Positions 25,864 to 34,225 of a DNA stretch of 61,138 nucleotides are shown here, one piece after another. The stretch comes from Streptomyces mexicanus (GTDB lineage Bacteria > Actinomycetota > Actinomycetes > Streptomycetales > Streptomycetaceae), in the NCBI RefSeq assembly GCF_902506575.1, contig NZ_LR732544.1, forward strand, positions 4,020,040 through 4,081,177, read 5' to 3'. Each line of letters starts with the position of its first letter. The stretch's first letter is position 1. Below the pieces are notes generated by a model, which was given only the letters and a program-made list of their open reading frames with translations, was not told the origin of the DNA and searched no databases. A program made the position numbers and the translations under genes.

Positions 25864-26769
25864 TCAGCCCAGGCGGGCGAAGCCGTAGTTGAGGATCTTG
25901 GTGGCGTCGGTGGCGCGCTGGTTGACGGACGAGGAGGCCAGGACCGTGCCGATGACGGTCTTGGTGCCGCGGGTGGCGGCGAAGACCAGGCAGTACTTGG
26001 CCTGCGGGCCCGAGCCGGTCTTCACGCCGATGGCGCCCTTGTAGCTGCCGAGCAGCGTGTTGGTGTTCGTCCAGGTGCCCATCGTGCGGACGCTGCCGGT
26101 CTTGGTGATGGTCTTGGCCTGGTACGACTTCGTCTTGACGATCGTGCGGAAGACGGAGTTCTTCATCGCGCTGCTGGCGATCTTCGTCAGGTCGCGCGGC
26201 GTCGAGTAGTTGTTGCCGTTGCCGATGCCGTCGAACGAGTCGAAGTGCGTGTTCTTCAGGCCGAGGCTCTTGGCGGCGCTGTTCATCTTGCCGATGAAGC
26301 TCTTCACGCGCGCGTCCCGCGTCGTGCCGGAGCCGAACTTGTCGGCCAGCGCGTAGGCGGCGTCACAGCCCGAGGGCAGCATCAGGCCGTACAGCAGCTG
26401 GCGGACCGTCACCTTGTCACCCACGATCAGGTGGGCCTGGGAGGCGTTGTTCTTCACGACGTAGTCGCTGTACGCCTTCTGGATGGTGACCTTGGCGTCG
26501 AGGTTGAGCTTGGGCTGGGCGAGCACCACCTTCGCCGTCATGATCTTGGTGGTGGAGCCGGTGGACAGTCGCGTGTCCGCGCTCTTCGTGAACAGCGTGG
26601 AGCTGTTCGCGTTGTTCATCGCGTAACCGCCCTTGGCCACGATGGACGGCGCGGTGACGGCCTGCGCCGGAACCGCGGTGAGGGCTCCGGTGGCGAGCAC
26701 CGCACCGGCGGTCAAGGAGACGGCGGTGGCTCTGCGGAGGCGACGGGTGGCCTGGATGCCGGTTTTCAA
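25864..26769 (-). CDS. Secreted D-alanyl-D-alanine carboxypeptidase (S11 family)
   Basis: A 301-residue penicillin-binding protein of the S11 family. The signal peptide runs MKTGIQATRR ... TAVPAQA. The active-site SxxK is STTK (72-75), the third motif is KTG (GVKTGSG), and the usual SxN motif reads SGC (LPSGCDAAYALA), with Cys in place of Asn. It would trim D-Ala from peptidoglycan stem peptides. The TTG at 26769 is chosen because it gives a perfect signal peptide and has GGGG 8 nt upstream; the next start up is GTG at 26826, which would add an odd tail. A CATAAT hexamer (26788-26783) lies just upstream. Confidence 0.87.
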   Translation of the reverse strand: MKTGIQATRRLRRATAVSLTAGAVLATGALTAVPAQAVTAPSIVAKGGYAMNNANSSTLFTKSADTRLSTGSTTKIMTAKVVLAQPKLNLDAKVTIQKAYSDYVVKNNASQAHLIVGDKVTVRQLLYGLMLPSGCDAAYALADKFGSGTTRDARVKSFIGKMNSAAKSLGLKNTHFDSFDGIGNGNNYSTPRDLTKIASSAMKNSVFRTIVKTKSYQAKTITKTGSVRTMGTWTNTNTLLGSYKGAIGVKTGSGPQAKYCLVFAATRGTKTVIGTVLASSSVNQRATDATKILNYGFARLG

Positions 26770-26977
26770 GTGAGATACCCCGATTATGTCGAATGCCCCT
26801 ATGGTGCGGCCGAGTTGAGTACCCACGTGGAGTGCCCACAGAGTGGGGCCGCACCTGTGTGACTCGTCATTAGCACAGTTGGTTGTGCCGGTGCGGGGGT
26901 GAATTCTCCGCCCGATCGGGACGTCCGCATGGTGGACGCGTCACGCTATGCGTACGTGTTGTATCTATCCTGTGGGC

Positions 26978-27628
26978 ATGAGCCTGGCCGTGAAGCAGCC
27001 CCCCGCCGCCGACCGCGTGTACGCGCACGTCAAACAAGCCGTCCTGGACCGCCGTTACGAAGGCGGCACCCTGCTGACCGAGGGCGAACTGGCGGAGGCC
27101 GTCGGCGTCTCCCGCACGCCGGTGCGAGAGGCGCTGCTGCGGCTGGAGGTCGAGGGGCTGCTCAAGCTCTACCCGAAGAAGGGAGCGCTCGTCCTGCCGG
27201 TCTCCGCCCAGGAGATCGCCGACGTCGTCGAGACCCGGCAGCTGGTGGAGGAACACGCGGCGAGAAAGGCCGTCCCCGCCCCGCCCGGGCTCATCCAGCG
27301 GCTGGAGGAACTGCTGGAGCGGCAGAAGCAGCAGGCCGCCGCCGGCGACCTGGCCGGGGCCGCCGTCTCCGACCGCTGCTTCCACGCCGAGATCGTGCGC
27401 GCCGCGGGCAACGAGATCCTCTCCCGCCTCTACGACCAGCTGCGCGACCGGCAGTTGCGCATGGGCGTGGCCGTCATGCACGCCCACCCCGACCGGATCG
27501 CCAAGACCCTGACCGAACACGAGGAGATCCTGAACGCCCTGCGCACCGGGGACGCCGACGCCGCCGTCGGCATCGTCCACCGGCACGTCAGCTGGTTCTC
27601 GAACCTGGCCCGAGGTGAGGTGCGATGA
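26978..27628 (+). CDS. GntR-family regulator (FadR-like)
   Basis: A 216-residue regulator. The winged helix (about 10-75) has AHVKQAVLDRRYEGG ... EAVGVSRTPVREALLRLEVEG, followed by an FCD-type helical effector domain with ETRQLVEEHAARKA and CFHAEIVRAAGNEIL. It overlaps the MFS gene by ATGA and probably controls it together with its own synthesis. A TATCCT -10 (26966-26971) ends 6 nt before the ATG, a leaderless layout. TTGTATCTATCC around it could be the operator. The 208-bp divergent region to the carboxypeptidase also holds GCACA-N6-TGTGC at 26873-26888. Confidence 0.87.
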   Translation: MSLAVKQPPAADRVYAHVKQAVLDRRYEGGTLLTEGELAEAVGVSRTPVREALLRLEVEGLLKLYPKKGALVLPVSAQEIADVVETRQLVEEHAARKAVPAPPGLIQRLEELLERQKQQAAAGDLAGAAVSDRCFHAEIVRAAGNEILSRLYDQLRDRQLRMGVAVMHAHPDRIAKTLTEHEEILNALRTGDADAAVGIVHRHVSWFSNLARGEVR

Positions 27629-28941
27629 GGTCCGCTTCCGGCTCCACGGCGTCCGTCTCCCTGCCCGGCGATCCCCCCGGCGGCCGCCGGGCCGTCGTCG
27701 TGTGGGGCATCGGCGTCGCCGTCTACTTCGTCGCCGTCATCTTCCGCACATCGCTGGGCGTCGCCGGCCTCGACGCGGCCGACCGCTTCCACGTGGGCGC
27801 CTCCGCACTGTCCACCTTCTCGATCCTGCAACTGCTCGTCTACGCGGGCATGCAGATACCCGTCGGCCTGCTGGTCGACCGGCTCGGCACCAAGAAGGTG
27901 CTGGGCCTGGGCGCCGTGCTCTTCACGGCGGGCCAGATCGGCTTCGCCTTCTCCCCGTCGTACGGCACCGCGCTGCTCTCCCGCGCGCTGCTCGGCTGCG
28001 GGGACGCCATGACGTTCATCAGCGTGCTGCGGCTGGGCAGCCGGTGGTTCCCCGCGCGGCGCGGGCCGCTGGTGGCCCAGCTGGCCGGCCTGGTCGGCAT
28101 GGCGGGGAACCTGGTCTCCACGCTGGTGCTGGCCCGGCTGCTGCACTCGGTGGGCTGGACGGCGGCCTTCGCGGGCAGCGCGCTGGCCGGTGCGGTGGTG
28201 TTCGTCCTGCTGCTGCTCTTCCTGAAGGACCACCCCGAGGGGCACGAGCCCGCGCCGCTGCCGCACCAGGGCGCCGCGTACGTGCGCCGGCAGATCGCCG
28301 CGGCCTGGCGGGAGCCGGGGACCCGACTCGGCATGTGGGTGCACTTCACCACCCAGTTCCCGGCGATGGTGTTCCTGCTGCTGTGGGGGATGCCGTTCCT
28401 GGTGCAGGCGCAGGGCCTGTCCCGGGGGACGGCCGGGGACCTGCTCACGCTCGTCGTGCTGTCCAACATGGCCGTCGGCCTCGTCTACGGGCAGATCGTC
28501 GCCCGCCACCACACGGCCCGGCTGCCGCTCGCCCTGGGCACGGTCACGGCGACCGCGGGCATGTGGGCGGCGACGCTCGCGTGGCCCGGACAGCGGGCGC
28601 CGATGTGGCTGCTGGTGGTGTTGTGCGTGGTGCTCGGCGCCTGCGGCCCGGCCTCGATGATCGGCTTCGACTTCGCGCGCCCGGCGAACCCGGCGGAACG
28701 TCAGGGCACCGCCTCCGGCATCACCAACATGGGCGGTTTCATCGCCTCGATGACGACGCTGTTCGCGATCGGGGTGCTGCTGGACGCGACCGGGGACGAC
28801 TACCGGGCCGCCTTCTGCGCCGTGTTCGTCCTCCAGGCGCTCGGCATCAGCCAGATCCTGCGCCTGCGCAGGCGGGCGGCGCGCAGGGAGCGGGAGCGGC
28901 TGGTGGCGAGCCGGGTGGAGACGGTCCACGTGCCGGCGTAG
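27625..28941 (+). CDS. MFS transporter
   Basis: A 438-residue major facilitator with 12 predicted helices. The loop 2-3 signature is DRLGTKKVLGLGA, followed by RALLGCGDAMTFISVLRLGSRWFPARR, a pattern seen in nitrate/sugar-phosphate-like and uncharacterised actinobacterial permeases. The substrate is unknown. Coupling to the GntR gene suggests that the regulator senses the transported compound or a product. The C-terminus is basic (RRRAARRERER). The convergent 164-bp gap after it holds GC-rich duplications. Confidence 0.85.
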   Translation: MRSASGSTASVSLPGDPPGGRRAVVVWGIGVAVYFVAVIFRTSLGVAGLDAADRFHVGASALSTFSILQLLVYAGMQIPVGLLVDRLGTKKVLGLGAVLFTAGQIGFAFSPSYGTALLSRALLGCGDAMTFISVLRLGSRWFPARRGPLVAQLAGLVGMAGNLVSTLVLARLLHSVGWTAAFAGSALAGAVVFVLLLLFLKDHPEGHEPAPLPHQGAAYVRRQIAAAWREPGTRLGMWVHFTTQFPAMVFLLLWGMPFLVQAQGLSRGTAGDLLTLVVLSNMAVGLVYGQIVARHHTARLPLALGTVTATAGMWAATLAWPGQRAPMWLLVVLCVVLGACGPASMIGFDFARPANPAERQGTASGITNMGGFIASMTTLFAIGVLLDATGDDYRAAFCAVFVLQALGISQILRLRRRAARRERERLVASRVETVHVPA

Positions 28942-28959
28942 CCGGACGCCGTCGGCCCG

Positions 28960-29090
28960 CTCGGTCGCCCCAGGCCGGGCCCCTGCCGTCGCGGGCCGTT
29001 CCCTGCCGTCCCGGGCCGTTCCCGGCCGTTCGCATCCGTCTTCAGCGGCCCGCGGCGGGGGCGTCCTCAGCGGCCCCGCGGCGGTGGCGC
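28960..29090 (+). repeat. GC-rich duplications in the MFS/isomerase convergent gap
   Basis: GGGCCGTTCCC-like units recur three times (about 28985-29030), and a ~25-bp unit (TCAGCGGCCC-GCGGCGG-GGCG) occurs twice (about 29041-29090). No gene or clear hairpin terminator is seen in this 164-bp gap. Confidence 0.5.
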
Positions 29091-29105
29091 CGCGTCTGCC
29101 GACTG

Positions 29106-29930
29106 CTACTGCGTCACCGTGAAGTTCCGCAGGATCGCCGCCGCCAGGTCCGTGTCGCCCTCCGTCTTCACCCGGTCCGCCACGGCCTCCGGGCTCACCC
29201 GGCCGCAGGCCAGGCGGACGTAGGTCTCCCAGTCGAGGCTGAGGGCCGCGGCCGGGCCCAGCGCGGGCGCGGTCTCCAGCGTGGCCCGGCCCTGGATGTC
29301 GATGCGGACCGTGCGCAGGAACTCCACCGGCCCGTGCACGTCGAAGACGATCGCCGAACTGCGCGGCGCGTCCGTCCGCTCGGCGACCACGCCCGGCAGC
29401 GCATCCAGCAGGTAGTCGCGGGCGACGTGGGCGCCGGGCGAGTCCAGGTTGCCGGGCCGGCCGAGGGCGGTGCGCAGATCCTGTTCGTGCACCCAGATGT
29501 CGAACGCCCGGTAGCGCATGGCCTCTTCGAGCGTGAGCTCCGCGCCGAGCGGGCCGCGCACCTTCGTCCCCGGGTCGCGGGACTCGTTCCGCAGCTGCCG
29601 GGTGCGGCGGATGATCGTGTACTCCAGCTCCGACGTCATCTCCGGCGCCGTGTGGTGGCGGCGGACGTCGACCTGCATCTCCATGTAGCGCTGGTGGTCG
29701 TTGGTGACGTGGAACAGGTCGCGGGGCAGGGCGTGGATCGGCCGCGGGTCCCCCAGCGCCTCGCAGTCCAGGCCGATGACGTGCGAGACCACGTCACGCA
29801 CCGACCAGCCGGGGCACGGGGTACGCCGGTTCCACTCGCCCTCCACGAGCGTCTGCACCAGCTCGGATATCGCTTCGACGGAGTGGGTCCAGGCATCGGC
29901 GTAGGGCTGGAGGGTGGGATGCAGACTCAC
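29106..29930 (-). CDS. Maleylpyruvate isomerase-family mycothiol-dependent protein
   Basis: A 274-residue DinB-fold protein of the mycothiol maleylpyruvate isomerase family. The N-terminal helical part has WNRRTPCPGWSVRDVVSHVIGLDCEAL, with a metal-ligand His in SHVIGLD. The segment AFDIWVHEQDLRTALGRPGN is typical, and a C-terminal SCP2-like part follows. Such proteins use mycothiol in isomerase or transferase reactions; the substrate is unknown. The GTG at 29930 has GAGGGG upstream. A 15-codon upstream in-frame extension lacks support. Confidence 0.82.
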   Translation of the reverse strand: MSLHPTLQPYADAWTHSVEAISELVQTLVEGEWNRRTPCPGWSVRDVVSHVIGLDCEALGDPRPIHALPRDLFHVTNDHQRYMEMQVDVRRHHTAPEMTSELEYTIIRRTRQLRNESRDPGTKVRGPLGAELTLEEAMRYRAFDIWVHEQDLRTALGRPGNLDSPGAHVARDYLLDALPGVVAERTDAPRSSAIVFDVHGPVEFLRTVRIDIQGRATLETAPALGPAAALSLDWETYVRLACGRVSPEAVADRVKTEGDTDLAAAILRNFTVTQ

Positions 29931-30013
29931 GGAACGGGACCCCTCGGCGGTCGGTACACGGGCAGGTTGTGGCATTGCCAGCGGGTGGTGGCTGCTTCGG
30001 CGGACAACTCGCA

Positions 30014-30059
30014 GGTCCCCCAGGCTCTCGCTCCGCTACGAGCAGGGGGGACCCCCAAG
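30014..30059 (+). repeat. Dispersed hairpin repeat typical of Streptomyces intergenic regions
   Basis: GGTCCCCCAGGCTCTCGCTC on one side pairs with a GAGCAGGGGGGACCCCC arm on the other around CCGCTAC. It lies in the divergent gap between the isomerase-family gene and the C-N hydrolase. A degenerate relative is at 22024-22060. Confidence 0.65.
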
Positions 30060-30146
30060 TTACGCTGCTGTGAGGCACCCCGGCAGTGCTTTCGTGTGAC
30101 GATCGTAGGCCCGCCGGGACAACTCGATGGCCAGGACGGTGGTAGT

Positions 30147-30941
30147 GTGCGCGCCTCGCTGATCCAGATCGCTGTGGACGAGGACGAACCGGTCGACGCG
30201 CGACGGCGGCGGGTGGCCGCGCTGGTCCGTGAGCAGTCCGGCTCCGACCTCGTCGTCCTGCCCGAGCTGTGGACCACCGGGGCCTTCGCCTTCGAGCGGT
30301 TCGCCGACCACGCCGAGCCGCTTCAGGGGCCGACGTACGAGGTGATGGCCAAGGCGGCGAGCGAGGCGGGCGTGTGGCTGCACGCCGGCTCGATCCCCGA
30401 GCGGGACGGGCAGGGCACCCTCTACAACACCTCCCTGGTCTTCTCCCCGGACGGCGACCTGGCCGCCGCGTACCGCAAGATCCACCGCTTCGGCTTCGAC
30501 AAGGGCGAGGCCGTGCTGATGGGCGCGGGCGACACCCCGGTGACCCTCGCGCTGCCCGACACCACCCTGGGCCTGGCCACCTGCTACGACCTCCGTTTCC
30601 CCGAACTCTTCCGGGCGCTGGTCGACGCGGGGGCCCAGACCCTCGTCGTCCCGGCCGGCTGGCCCGAGCGCCGGCGGGCGCACTGGACGCTGCTGGCCCG
30701 GGCGCGGGCGGTGGAGGACCAGGCGTTCGTGCTCGCGTGTGGAACGGCCGGGACGCACGCCGGGGTTCCCCAGGCGGGTCACTCGATCGTGGTCGATCCG
30801 TGGGGCGAGGTGCTGGCCGAGGCGGGCCACGACGAGGAGGTCCTCACGGTCGACTTCGACCCGGGCCGGGTGGCGACCACCCGCGAGCAGTTCCCGGCCC
30901 TGAAGGACCGGGTCCTGGGACTGGACCGCCCCCGCCGCTGA
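30147..30941 (+). CDS. Carbon-nitrogen hydrolase (nitrilase superfamily, omega-amidase-like)
   Basis: A 264-residue nitrilase-fold hydrolase with the Glu-Lys-Cys triad in place: Glu40 (VVLPELW), Lys111 (YRKIHRFGFDKGE) and Cys146 (LATCYDLRFPELFR). Size and motif spacing match omega-amidase/2-oxoglutaramate or deaminated-glutathione amidases (YafV/NIT types), so a metabolite-repair role is likely. The GTG at 30147 has AGGACGG 7 nt upstream. It converges on the next gene with only 16 bp between stops. Confidence 0.85.
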   Translation: MRASLIQIAVDEDEPVDARRRRVAALVREQSGSDLVVLPELWTTGAFAFERFADHAEPLQGPTYEVMAKAASEAGVWLHAGSIPERDGQGTLYNTSLVFSPDGDLAAAYRKIHRFGFDKGEAVLMGAGDTPVTLALPDTTLGLATCYDLRFPELFRALVDAGAQTLVVPAGWPERRRAHWTLLARARAVEDQAFVLACGTAGTHAGVPQAGHSIVVDPWGEVLAEAGHDEEVLTVDFDPGRVATTREQFPALKDRVLGLDRPRR

Positions 30942-30957
30942 GCGGCCGGCCGCCCGG

Positions 30958-31452
30958 CTACGCCTCGTCCCGCTCCTTCTCCGCCAGGTGGATCACGCAC
31001 ACCGCCACGGCGATGAGCAGCGCCGGGTCCGCGTCGTCCCGTACGACGTCCACGCCGTAGGTGTCCACGACGCTCAGCCACCGCCGGGAGATCACCGCCA
31101 GCAGCTCCCCGTCGTACTCGACGGCGAACTCCCGGTCGAGGATCTTGCCGCTGACGTCCAGCTCGGTGCCGTCCACCAGGGACACCCGGTAGTGGTTGCG
31201 CAGCAGCGACAGCCGCTTGCGCCGGATCTTCGCCAGGGCCTGGCCGTCCCGCTCGATCACCATGGTGTCGCGCAGCGAGAACATCTTCTGGTGGATGTCG
31301 ATCAGGACCCGCCCCTGGGCGTCCTTCAGCTCGAAGGTGTCGCGCAGCCGCATCGCCTTGCCGTCGACGAGGAAGACCTTGGTGCCGTGCTCGTCCTCGA
31401 TCCAGTAGTCGTCGCCGATGCCGAGGATGCGGTCGCGTACGAGGAATCTCAT
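30958..31452 (-). CDS. LURP-one-related protein
   Basis: A 164-residue protein of the LURP-one/tubby-like fold: MRFLVRDRILGIGDDYWIED followed by alternating strands (KVFLVDGKAMRLRDTFELKD, LIDIHQKMFSLRDTMVIER, LLRNHYRVSLVDGTELD) and a terminal hydrophobic helix (ALLIAVAVCVIHLAE). Family members are thought to be membrane-linked phospholipid-scramblase-like barrels. The bacterial role is unknown. Upstream 31453-31665 is Pro/Arg-type GC-rich sequence with no recognised gene. Confidence 0.85.
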   Translation of the reverse strand: MRFLVRDRILGIGDDYWIEDEHGTKVFLVDGKAMRLRDTFELKDAQGRVLIDIHQKMFSLRDTMVIERDGQALAKIRRKRLSLLRNHYRVSLVDGTELDVSGKILDREFAVEYDGELLAVISRRWLSVVDTYGVDVVRDDADPALLIAVAVCVIHLAEKERDEA

Positions 31453-31665
31453 GCCGTGACGGCTTCCCCGGCGCGCGGCCGGGCACGCCGCCGGTAGCCC
31501 GTGGGGCCGCCACCGACAGCCCGACGGGCCACCCCCGCTACTCCGACGGACTGACCCCCGCGCCCGGGCAGGGCCGCCCCGGAGAGCTGACCCGCGCGTC
31601 CCGGGGCCGGGCCGCGCGCGGGCGTGGCCCGGCCGGGTGCCCGCCGGACCGGTTGTCAGTGGCGG

Positions 31666-33639
31666 GTGGCACTCTTGACCGACCTCGGCGACCTCGGCGG
31701 CCGGCCCCGCCGCCTGACCGCGGCACAACACCGGCTCGCCGCCCCCCTGATCGACTACCGGACCCGCCTCCCCCGCACCGCCCCCCCGCCCGGCCCGCCG
31801 TCCCCCCCCTGGCCCCCGCCGTCCCCGGCCCCGGCCCCCCGACGCGCGCGCGTCCGCGCCCCCGAGCTGATCGGCAAGGGCGGCTGGCTGAACACGGGCG
31901 GCAGGCAGTACACCCTCGCCGACCTGCGCGGCCGCATCGTCGTGCTCGACTTCTGGACCTTCTGCTGCATCAACTGCCTGCACGTCCTGGACGAGCTGAG
32001 AGAGCTGGAGGCCAAGCACCGGGACACGCTCGTGATCATCGGCGTGCACTCGCCGAAGTTCGTGCACGAGGCGGAGCACCAGGCGGTCGTGGACGCCGTG
32101 GAGCGCTACGGGGTGGAGCACCCGGTGCTGGACGACCCCGAGCTGGCCACGTGGAAGCAGTACGCGGTGCGGGCCTGGCCGACGCTCGTCGTCATCGACC
32201 CCGAGGGCTACGTCGTCGCCCAGCACGCGGGCGAGGGCCACGCGCACGCCATCGAGAAGCTGGTGGAGGAGCTGGAGGCCGAGCACGCGGCCAAGGGCAC
32301 CCTGCGGCGCGGCGACGGGCCGTACGTGCCGCCGGAGCCGGAGCCGACCACCCTGCGCTTCCCGGGCAAGGCGCTGCGGCTGCCCTCGGGCACCTTCCTG
32401 GTCAGCGACACCACCCGGCACCAGCTGGTGGAGCTGGCCGAGGACGGCGAGAGCGTGGTGCGCCGGATCGGCTCCGGCGAGCGCGGCTTCACCGACGGCG
32501 GACCCGAGGCCGCCACGTTCAACGAGCCGCAGGGCCTGGCGCTGCTCGACGACGGTGCGGTGGTCGTCGCCGACACCGTCAACCACGCGCTGCGCCGCCT
32601 GGACCCGGCCACCGGCGAGGTCACCACGCTCGCGGGCACGGGCCGGCAGTGGATGCAGGGCGAGGCGACCGACGGTCCGGCGCGCGAGGTGAGCCTGTCC
32701 TCGCCGTGGGACGTGGCCTGGTGGCGGGGCAGGGTCTGGATCGCCATGGCGGGCGTGCACCAGCTGTGGACGTACGACCCGGCCGACGGCCGGGTGTCCG
32801 TCGCCGCCGGCACCACCAACGAGGGGCTGGTCGACGGGCCGGGCGAGCAGGCCTGGTTCGCCCAGCCGTCCGGGCTGGCGGCCACCGAGGACCGCCTGTG
32901 GCTGGCCGACTCCGAGACGAGCGCCCTGCGCTGGGTGGACCCCGACGGGCAGGTCCACACCGCCGTCGGCACCGGCCTGTTCGACTTCGGCCACCGCGAC
33001 GGGGCGGCCGGACAGGCGCTGTTCCAGCACCCGCTGGGCGTCACGGCCCTGCCCGACGGCTCGGTGGCGGTCGCCGACACCTACAACCACGCCCTGCGCC
33101 GCTACGACCCCGCCACCGGCGAGGTCACCACGCTGGCCACGGATCTGCGCGAGCCCAGCGACGCGGTGCTGGCGGGCGAGGACATCGTGGTGGTGGAGTC
33201 GGCGCGGCACCGGCTGACCCGGCTGCGGCTGCCGGAGGAGGCGGTCCGCGTGGAGGCCGTCGCCCACCGCACCCAGCGCGCCGCCACCGAGGTCGCCCCC
33301 GGCCGGCTCCACCTGGACGTGATCTTCCAGGCCCCGGCGGGCCAGAAACTGGACACGCGGTACGGGCCGTCCACCCGGCTGCTGGTCTCCGCCACCCCGC
33401 CCGAGCTGCTGCTGAAGGGCGAGGGCGCGGGCACGGACCTGGCCCGTGACCTGGAGCTGAACCCGGCTGTCACCGAAGGCGTCCTGCACGTCTCCGCGAT
33501 GGCCGCGAGCTGCGACGACGACCCGGCCAACGAATACCCGGCCTGCCACGTCCACCAGCAGGACTGGGGCGTCCCGGTCCGCCTCACGGAAGGGGCGGCG
33601 GACCGGCTGCCGCTGGTACTGGCCGGCCTGGACGCCTGA
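31666..33639 (+). CDS. Thioredoxin-NHL repeat protein (NHLRC2-like)
   Basis: A protein of about 657 residues from the start used. An AhpC/TlpA-type thioredoxin domain (IVVLDFWTFCCINCLHVLDELRE, motif CCINC) is followed by an NHL six-bladed beta-propeller with blades marked by FNEPQGLALLDDGAVVVADT, WFAQPSGLAATEDRLWLAD and HPLGVTALPDGSVAVADTYN. The layout is that of human NHLRC2. The first 60 residues are Pro/Arg-rich and may not all be translated: the GTG at 31666 has no clear ribosome site and a GTG at 31624 is possible. Function is presumably redox-linked. Confidence 0.83.
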   Translation: MALLTDLGDLGGRPRRLTAAQHRLAAPLIDYRTRLPRTAPPPGPPSPPWPPPSPAPAPRRARVRAPELIGKGGWLNTGGRQYTLADLRGRIVVLDFWTFCCINCLHVLDELRELEAKHRDTLVIIGVHSPKFVHEAEHQAVVDAVERYGVEHPVLDDPELATWKQYAVRAWPTLVVIDPEGYVVAQHAGEGHAHAIEKLVEELEAEHAAKGTLRRGDGPYVPPEPEPTTLRFPGKALRLPSGTFLVSDTTRHQLVELAEDGESVVRRIGSGERGFTDGGPEAATFNEPQGLALLDDGAVVVADTVNHALRRLDPATGEVTTLAGTGRQWMQGEATDGPAREVSLSSPWDVAWWRGRVWIAMAGVHQLWTYDPADGRVSVAAGTTNEGLVDGPGEQAWFAQPSGLAATEDRLWLADSETSALRWVDPDGQVHTAVGTGLFDFGHRDGAAGQALFQHPLGVTALPDGSVAVADTYNHALRRYDPATGEVTTLATDLREPSDAVLAGEDIVVVESARHRLTRLRLPEEAVRVEAVAHRTQRAATEVAPGRLHLDVIFQAPAGQKLDTRYGPSTRLLVSATPPELLLKGEGAGTDLARDLELNPAVTEGVLHVSAMAASCDDDPANEYPACHVHQQDWGVPVRLTEGAADRLPLVLAGLDA

Positions 33640-33669
33640 GGCGGCGCGCCGGTACCGGCGGCACCGAGG

Positions 33670-33697
33670 GGTGCGGCGTCCGCTCAGACGCCGTACC
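33670..33697. terminator. Convergent stem-loop between the NHL and DUF6458 genes
   Basis: CGGCGTC-N6-GACGCCG, extendable with GGTG/TACC pairs, overlaps the stop codon of the minus-strand gene. A nearby perfect palindrome CGCCGGTACCGGCG at 33647-33660 may add to termination. Confidence 0.6.
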
Positions 33698-33938
33698 CGT
33701 CGGTGTAGCCGTCGTGCGTGTGGTGGTGGTGCCGTTCCTCTTCGACGACGGTCGTCGCGGGCGGCACGACCGTGCGGCGCCGCCGGGCGATGCTGCTGAA
33801 CGTCGTCACGCCGATCAGCCCGACGACCATCAGGATGACCCCGACCACGTCGAGGTTGACCCCCTTCATGTGCCAGTCGGTCGCGAACGTGAGGATGGCT
33901 CCCACGGCGATGAGGATGATGCATCCGCCGAGGCCCAT
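33684..33938 (-). CDS. Small two-helix membrane protein (DUF6458 type)
   Basis: An 84-residue protein with two membrane helices (MGLGGCIILIAVGAILTFAT and VVGVILMVVGLIGVTTFSSI), then a basic RRRR patch and a C-terminal tail with a His cluster (EERHHHHTHDGYTDGYGV) that could bind metal. GGGAGG lies 8 nt before the ATG. It is a common actinobacterial small protein with no known role. Confidence 0.85.
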   Translation of the reverse strand: MGLGGCIILIAVGAILTFATDWHMKGVNLDVVGVILMVVGLIGVTTFSSIARRRRTVVPPATTVVEEERHHHHTHDGYTDGYGV

Positions 33939-34038
33939 GAGTGTCGCCTCCCTGTCCGGTCCGGTCCATCCGGTCCGGACAGGCGAGTACCCCGGTTGTC
34001 AACCCCCATGCGGCACAAGGGGGTTCGACGTCGTCGCG

Positions 34039-34225
34039 AGGGCCTGTCCGGCGGATCATGCCGCAGACGCGGGGCCTGGCACGCCCCTCTGCGGCGTTGT
34101 CGTCAGTCCCCGACGCTCCGCGTCGACTCCATCCTCCGCCTTGCACAGGGACGCACCATGCCCCGCTCACCTGGGCAGATCAGTCGCCGTGAGTTCCCTG
34201 CGACGTGATCCGCCGGACAGGCCCT
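34039..34225. mobile_element. MITE-like non-autonomous element with perfect 20-bp TIRs
   Basis: AGGGCCTGTCCGGCGGATCA at 34039-34058 is matched by its exact reverse complement at 34206-34225. The 187-bp unit contains no transposase and holds an internal hairpin (GCCGCAGA ... TCTGCGGC, 34060-34095, with GGGGC/GCCCC inside) and GACGC-TCC-GCGTC. The right flank begins TA after the third-last base (CCCTAG); the left flank has GA, so a TA target duplication is at best decayed. The right TIR supplies two bases of the M18 aminopeptidase stop codon. Confidence 0.85.

Noticed and set aside
33647..33660. CGCCGGTACCGGCG palindrome as an operator
   Set aside because: It lies between two convergent genes right after a stop, so a role with the terminator is more likely than transcription control.
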